NCBI GenBank assembly: GCA_937901745.1
Contig: CALGSZ010000048.1
Location: 1 to 64,000, forward strand
Origin: an uncultured Chloroflexota bacterium
GTDB taxonomy: Bacteria; Chloroflexota; Chloroflexia; Thermomicrobiales; UBA6265
DNA length: 64,000 bases
Direction: 5' to 3'
Part shown: piece by piece, positions 59,637-64,000 of the stretch
Layout: each line of letters starts with the position of its first letter
Position numbering within the stretch: position 1 is the first letter of the stretch
Notes under the pieces: generated by a model
Told to the model about the DNA's origin: nothing
The model's input: the letters and a program-made list of their open reading frames with translations, nothing else
Database searches by the model: none
Program-made: the position numbers and the translations under genes

Positions 59637-60191
59637 ATGGCCACCACCGAGGAATTCCCCACCGTTACAGGCGAGGTCCGGTGCAGCTACCACCCGGGCG
59701 TGATGACGCGGCTGCGGTGCTCGCGTTGCGGCAAGCCGATTTGTCCGCGCTGCGGCGTGCGCACGCCGGTTGGTCTTCGCTGCCCGGAGTGTGCCGGCGT
59801 TCGCGGCCTGCCGACCTATCGCACAAGCACGACTTCCTTGGCGCGGGCAGCCGGGGTCGGTTTCGGCATCGCGGTGGTGATCGGCATCCTCTGGGGTTAC
59901 GCGCCGGATTGGAACTTCTATCTGATGCTGCTGCTCGGCTTCGGCGTCGCGGAAGGGATGGCGTGGGCCGCGCAAGGGAAGCGTGGCGCGGATCTTCAGA
60001 TCGTCGGCATCGCCGCCGTCGTCGTCTCGCTCATCGTCGGCCGAGCGATTCTCGCGCAGCGACTCGGCATCTCTTGGTCGCAGATCAACCGCCTCGCTCC
60101 CGGGGTCGAGGAGGCGCTCTACCTGACGATCATCCCCGACGGGCTGTTCGCGGCCTTGGCGGCGCTGATCGTCTGGTACCGCTTCCGGTAG
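59637..60191 (+). CDS. Zinc-ribbon/B-box-like membrane protein
   Basis: 184 residues. N-terminal cytosolic zinc-binding segment CSYHPG...LRCSRCGKPICPRC...GLRCPEC (three Cys pairs and a His, about 16-52), of the kind found at the N-terminus of some bacterial rhomboid proteases. Then three or four hydrophobic helices (about 70-90, 93-110, 121-140, 160-180). The rhomboid catalytic GxSG and His are absent, so it is a B-box-only membrane protein, not a protease. ATG 59637 has GAGGACGG upstream. Probably cotranscribed with murJ, 21 bp downstream; role unknown. Confidence 0.75.
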   Translation: MATTEEFPTVTGEVRCSYHPGVMTRLRCSRCGKPICPRCGVRTPVGLRCPECAGVRGLPTYRTSTTSLARAAGVGFGIAVVIGILWGYAPDWNFYLMLLLGFGVAEGMAWAAQGKRGADLQIVGIAAVVVSLIVGRAILAQRLGISWSQINRLAPGVEEALYLTIIPDGLFAALAALIVWYRFR

Positions 60192-60212
60192 CTCCCTCTC
60201 GTTAGGCGCGCA

Positions 60213-61871
60213 GTGGCCGCGGCTGGTCCCATCACTCCGGACGCCGCCTCGCGGCAGACACCCGCCGAAGCGCAAAGCCACCTCGGTCGAGGCATTGCCG
60301 GCGCGGCCATGCTGATCATGCTCGGCAACGTGCTGAGCCGGCTCCTCGGCATGGCGCGAGAGCAGCTCGCGGCCGGGCTATTCGGAACGGGCGATGAGAT
60401 CGCCGCGTTCACGATCGCCGACAACGTTGCCACCCTTCTCTTCGATCTCCTCATCAGCGGCATGCTTCAGGCCGCGCTCGTTCCCGTGCTCGCCCAGTGG
60501 GCCGCGCCGAATCAGGCGACGCGAGAGGAGCTCCGCCGGATCAGCGGCGCGCTTCTCAGCTTGGCGCTGATCGTTTCCGGCATCACGGTCGCCATCGGGG
60601 TCCTCTTCGCGCCTCAGGTCGTGCGATTGATGACGGCGCTCGGCGGCGAAGACGCGCGCGACCCGGCCACCACGGCGCTTACGATCACACTGGTGCGAAT
60701 CATCTTGCCGGCAGTCGTCTTCCTGACTGCTGGCACTGTGATGATGGGCGTCCTCTACGCGCTGGAGCGCGTCACGGCTCCCGCACTCTCCGTCGCCGTT
60801 CGCAACGCGGCGGTCGTCGTCGCCATCGCCGTGTTTGCCGGGCCGCTGGGTGTCAAGAGCATGGCGATTGGCGTCGTGGCCGGAGCGGCGCTGATCGCAG
60901 CGATGCAGATTCCGCCGCTGCGCCGGGCCGGCGCGCTGCCGAGACCGAACCTGGCGTTTGGGCATCCAGCCGTCCGGCGGGTGTTGCGCCTCTACGTCCC
61001 GATCTTTCTCGGCCTGATCGTGAACACGGTCGCGACCGTCGTCGATCGCAACCTAGCCTGGGGAGCAGAGCGGGACGCGTTGGGGGCGATGCGCTACGCG
61101 ACGACGCTCGTGCAGCTCGTCCTCGGACTTGTCGCCGCCGCGATCTCGCTGGCCGCGTTGCCCACCCTTTCGCGCCACTTCAGCGCCGGAGATGAGGAGC
61201 GCTTTCGGACCACACTGGGTCGGGCGCTGGCGATGACCACCGTCCTAATCCTTCCGGCAGTGCTCGGCTTGGCCGCGATCTCCCGCCCCACGGTCGACCT
61301 TCTCTTTCACCACGGCGCGACGGATGAAACGGGCGCCAGACTGATCGTCGTCGCGCTTCTCGGTTATCTGCCCGGCACGCTCTTCGCCGCCTACGATCAG
61401 ATTCTGATCTTCGCCTTCTACGCCCGGCAGAACACACGTACGCCGGTGATCGTCGGCGTCGTCGCCATCGGCATCTACTTCCTCGTCGCGCTGAGCCTCG
61501 TCAACTGGCTCGGGATGCTGGGACTTGTCCTCGCCAATTCCGCCCAATTCATCGGGCACGCGCTGATCATGTGGTATCTCGCGCGCCGGACGATGGGCCG
61601 GATCGTCTCTCCCGCGCTACTCCGCACCGCGATCCGCTGCGCCGCGGCCGCGCTGACGATGGCCGCGGCCGCGGGAGCCACCTGGCTTGCCGTGGATGCC
61701 CTCTTGCCCGAGTCACCCACCGCTTGGCTGCACCTGGGTAGGGAGATCGTACTCGTTGCGGCGCCGGTGCTTATCGGCGCGGGCTGGTACGCTGCAGCCC
61801 TCCATCTCCTCCGAGTCGAGGAACTTCAGACGCTACGCGACGCTCTCATGGCAAAGCTCCGGCGCGGTTAG
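60213..61871 (+). CDS. murJ: Lipid II flippase MurJ
   Basis: MOP-superfamily transporter of lipid II across the membrane for peptidoglycan assembly, 552 residues, about 14 helices. Signatures: VLSRLLGMAREQLAAGLFGTG (helix 1 with the conserved Arg), FTIADNVATLLFDLLISGML, IILPAVVFLTAGTVMMGVLY, RNLAWGAERDALGAMRYATTL, and TVDLLFHHGATDETGARL. The GTG start at 60213 lacks a strong ribosome site, but no better in-frame start precedes the conserved helix. Short spacing after the zinc-ribbon gene suggests one transcript with it. Confidence 0.92.
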   Translation: MAAAGPITPDAASRQTPAEAQSHLGRGIAGAAMLIMLGNVLSRLLGMAREQLAAGLFGTGDEIAAFTIADNVATLLFDLLISGMLQAALVPVLAQWAAPNQATREELRRISGALLSLALIVSGITVAIGVLFAPQVVRLMTALGGEDARDPATTALTITLVRIILPAVVFLTAGTVMMGVLYALERVTAPALSVAVRNAAVVVAIAVFAGPLGVKSMAIGVVAGAALIAAMQIPPLRRAGALPRPNLAFGHPAVRRVLRLYVPIFLGLIVNTVATVVDRNLAWGAERDALGAMRYATTLVQLVLGLVAAAISLAALPTLSRHFSAGDEERFRTTLGRALAMTTVLILPAVLGLAAISRPTVDLLFHHGATDETGARLIVVALLGYLPGTLFAAYDQILIFAFYARQNTRTPVIVGVVAIGIYFLVALSLVNWLGMLGLVLANSAQFIGHALIMWYLARRTMGRIVSPALLRTAIRCAAAALTMAAAAGATWLAVDALLPESPTAWLHLGREIVLVAAPVLIGAGWYAAALHLLRVEELQTLRDALMAKLRRG

Positions 61872-61913
61872 CCGTTCAACTTCCGGCGACGGTGCCCGGC
61901 TAAGCCATTGGCT

Positions 61914-62543
61914 CTACGGGGAGAGCCTGAACGGCGGATAACGGTCGGTGACGAGCGTGAAGGCGTAGCCGGCGACGCGGTTGCTCCAGCGCAGCACGCC
62001 CTCGACGAAGGTGAAAAGCTCCCTTGGGTAGCGCCCGGTAATCAGAATCGCGAACCAGGCGACGACGACCGCGCCGATCGCCAGTATCGCGAGGACGGTG
62101 AGGACGATGTAGTGCGGAAACGCGAGCAGCCACTTCACCAGTGGCATCCAGCGATTCAGGTCTCGCGGAACATCAGGATAGTCGTAGTCGAGGTGGACCG
62201 ACTGATGCTCATCGGTCGAGGGATACCGGTCGTCCATTAGCGCGAGGTACGCCAGTACGCGATTGCTGAATCGTTGGAGCTCGAGATTCCAGTCGAACCA
62301 CCAGCGGGGATACTTCTGTCGGAACAAGATCATCAACAACGGGCCAAAGAAGAGCAGCCCGCCGACACCCCCAACCACCACGCGTTCGTTGTCGCCGGTC
62401 CATTCCCCCGTCGAGCCGGAGACAGTGCCAAGCACGATGAGGATCGGGATCGCGGTGAAGAGTCGAAAGAACGTCGTCAATCGGTTCAGCGGCCGGTCGG
62501 GATAATCGATCGAGAAACGCACCGGATACGACGACTGTGCCAT
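61914..62543 (-). CDS. DUF4389 membrane protein with internal duplication
   Basis: 209 residues, DUF4389 family (PF14333). Opens PVRFSIDYPDRPLNRLTTFF, as typical. Two homologous halves are visible: FRLFTAIPILIVL...RQKYPRWWFDWNLELQRFSNRVLAY and KWLLAFPHYIVLTV...TGRYPRELFTFVEGVLRWSNRVAGY, each ending in DRYP. About four helices. The family is common in Actinobacteria and Chloroflexi; its role is unknown. Convergent with murJ, isolated from the upstream larC. Confidence 0.85.
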   Translation of the reverse strand: MAQSSYPVRFSIDYPDRPLNRLTTFFRLFTAIPILIVLGTVSGSTGEWTGDNERVVVGGVGGLLFFGPLLMILFRQKYPRWWFDWNLELQRFSNRVLAYLALMDDRYPSTDEHQSVHLDYDYPDVPRDLNRWMPLVKWLLAFPHYIVLTVLAILAIGAVVVAWFAILITGRYPRELFTFVEGVLRWSNRVAGYAFTLVTDRYPPFRLSP

Positions 62544-62715
62544 GACTCACCCCCATCGCGATTCCGCGCGCTTCAATTCCGTGGCTTGCGGTCATTGTAG
62601 CGTCGACAACAGTTTTGCCTGGGGGAGCGTTCTCGCTTCGACGACCGCGGAATGATGTTCAGCTGCCAGCGATAGTGACGGCCGCGCAGCCGCCAGCCTG
62701 CGCAAACAAGCACGG

Positions 62716-63945
62716 CTATGAACTTCGCGTTTGCTCGATCTCGCTCATACGCCGGCCCACGTAGGCCTCCGCGATGCGGCGGGCTTCGTCCTGCACCTCG
62801 CGGAGTGGCACGCCGGTGTCGCGGGCGATCCGGGCGCAATCGTCATGCTCCGGCATCACGTCGATCACCCGGCCGCGCCAGCCCCGGAGCTTGATCCGCA
62901 CATCGCCCCAGCGAGTCACGACCGTCTCGATTAGCCGCTCGGCCTTCGTTCGCGCGATCGGCACACGCCTGACGCCGAGGGTCGTGCTGTTCAGGATGAA
63001 CGCTTCCTCAATCTCTTCCCGCCGGTCAGCCGGGCACAGCGCGCTGACGACGGTTCCGGGCCGCCCCTTCTTCATCATGACCGGTGTTAGCCAGACATCG
63101 AGCGCGCCCGCGGCGAAGAGACGCTCGACCAGCAGCTCGTACGCCTGTGGGCTCATGTCGTCGATATTCGTCTCGAGCAGCAGCTCGGACTCGCCATTGT
63201 CTCGCCGCTCCTCTGGCGTCGGCTCACCGATCCACAGGCGGAGCGCGTTCGGCCACGGCAACTCCCGAGCCCCGAAGCCGTAGCCGACGCGTGAGACGGC
63301 GAACGGGGGTCGCTCGAAGCGAGCAAGAGTCGTCAGGATCGCGGCGCCCGTCGGTGTGAGGAGCTCTGCCTCGACATGCTCGTGCCCCGCGACCGGTCCC
63401 AGGGTCGGAGCCGACGCGTCCGCGAGTAGCGCGGCGGTGGCTGGCGCTGGGACCGGAAGCACGCCGTGCGCGGCCCGGACAAACCCGGTTCCTAGTCGCG
63501 GCGGCCCGCTGAAGACCTCGGTCACGCCGAGCAGCTGCAGCCCAATGCACGCGCCGCAGATGTCGACGATCGCGTCAACCGCGCCGACCTCGTGGAAATG
63601 CACATCCTCGGGCGAGACGCCGTGGACGCTTGCTTCTGCCTTCGCCAGCCGCTCAAAGATCGCGAGAGACCGCGATTTGACGGAGTCCTCGAGCGCCGAC
63701 CGCTCGATGAGCGCGCGGATCTCGCGCCAGGCACGCGCGGGCTGATCGGAGGTCGAAGTCACCGTGACGCGCGTTCCAGTGAGGCCATGCTGATTCGCTG
63801 AATGCGCGTCGAGGGAGTAGCCACTGATGTCCAGTTTCGCCAGCTCAACCCGCAATTGCTCCAGCGGCACCCCCGCGTCGATCAAGGCGCCGAGGATCAT
63901 GTCCCCGCTCGCGCCGGAAAATGGATCGAAGTACGCGATCGGCAT
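62716..63945 (-). CDS. larC: LarC, nickel pincer cofactor biosynthesis cyclometallase
   Basis: LarC inserts nickel into the pyridinium-3,5-bisthiocarboxylate mononucleotide cofactor of lactate racemase-type enzymes. The 409-residue protein starts MPIAYFDPFSGASGDMILGA, the invariant opening, and continues with HFHEVGAVDAIVDICGACIG, LPVPAPATAALL, TPTGAAIL, ETNIDDMSPQAYELL and MMKKGRPGTVVSALCP. Here larC is a single uninterrupted frame, unlike lactobacilli where larC1/larC2 join by frameshifting. ATG 63945 is preferred over GTG 63954 because GGGGGTGAGG lies just upstream. larB and larE are not in the window; LarA or another client enzyme is unknown. Confidence 0.93.
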   Translation of the reverse strand: MPIAYFDPFSGASGDMILGALIDAGVPLEQLRVELAKLDISGYSLDAHSANQHGLTGTRVTVTSTSDQPARAWREIRALIERSALEDSVKSRSLAIFERLAKAEASVHGVSPEDVHFHEVGAVDAIVDICGACIGLQLLGVTEVFSGPPRLGTGFVRAAHGVLPVPAPATAALLADASAPTLGPVAGHEHVEAELLTPTGAAILTTLARFERPPFAVSRVGYGFGARELPWPNALRLWIGEPTPEERRDNGESELLLETNIDDMSPQAYELLVERLFAAGALDVWLTPVMMKKGRPGTVVSALCPADRREEIEEAFILNSTTLGVRRVPIARTKAERLIETVVTRWGDVRIKLRGWRGRVIDVMPEHDDCARIARDTGVPLREVQDEARRIAEAYVGRRMSEIEQTRSS

Positions 63946-64000
63946 GTTCCTCACCCCCGCGTGTCAGCGCGCCTGACTCCGCTCGTGCGAAGCGCGCCCT

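Noticed and set aside
59637..60191. Rhomboid protease
   Set aside because: The zinc-ribbon resembles rhomboid N-termini, but the catalytic GxSG serine and histidine helices are absent.

Overview
This window is 64 kb of high-GC (roughly 60-65 %) chromosomal DNA, densely packed with genes on both strands. I see no insertion sequence, prophage, CRISPR array, rRNA or tRNA gene. The families present are an AcnA-type aconitase, hrcA-grpE-dnaK under a perfect CIRCE element, a complex I cluster without its NADH-oxidising subunits, paired MutS and endonuclease-type MutL, a CopC-CopD fusion and an OSBS/N-succinylamino-acid racemase-type enolase. Together they suggest a Chloroflexota bacterium, probably class Thermomicrobia (Sphaerobacter-like). 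The taxonomic call is inference; no rRNA is present to fix it.

Layout: 0-6.3 kb carries gamma-glutamyltransferase, a CopC-CopD copper protein, undecaprenyl-diphosphatase and a flippase-like membrane protein. 6.6-14 kb has a rhodanese, infA, a class III aminotransferase, aconitase, a PPOX-fold protein, a Nudix hydrolase and a GNAT. 14.2-25.2 kb is one minus-strand nuoABCDHJKLMN cluster with a TTGTG-N8-CACAA (Rex-type) palindrome ahead of nuoA. 25.5-31 kb has an amylo-alpha-1,6-glucosidase, a VOC protein, fabI, an M19 dipeptidase and apt. 31-38.3 kb is mutS-mutL, an LCP-family cell-wall protein and tyrS.

38.5-42.6 kb is the most unusual stretch. It holds three tandem paralogues of a small secreted Cys-containing protein that I do not recognise, followed by a 696-residue secreted protein made of five modules with exactly four cysteines each. 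42.7-49.2 kb is a minus-strand series: MFS transporter, small membrane protein, PLP aminotransferase, AlaX-type editing protein, enolase-superfamily racemase/MenC and a COG3375-like acyltransferase. 49.3-53.2 kb is the HrcA heat-shock operon.

53.3-64 kb holds a DUF2203 pair, a divergent methyltransferase that overlaps a long class II aldolase tail to tail, a cupredoxin lipoprotein with a 12-bp coding repeat, an alpha/beta hydrolase, a WecG/TagA-type glycosyltransferase, a zinc-ribbon membrane protein, MurJ, a DUF4389 protein and LarC. Several genes serve the cell envelope: UppP, the LCP protein, the GT26 enzyme and MurJ all act on or beside undecaprenyl-linked intermediates.
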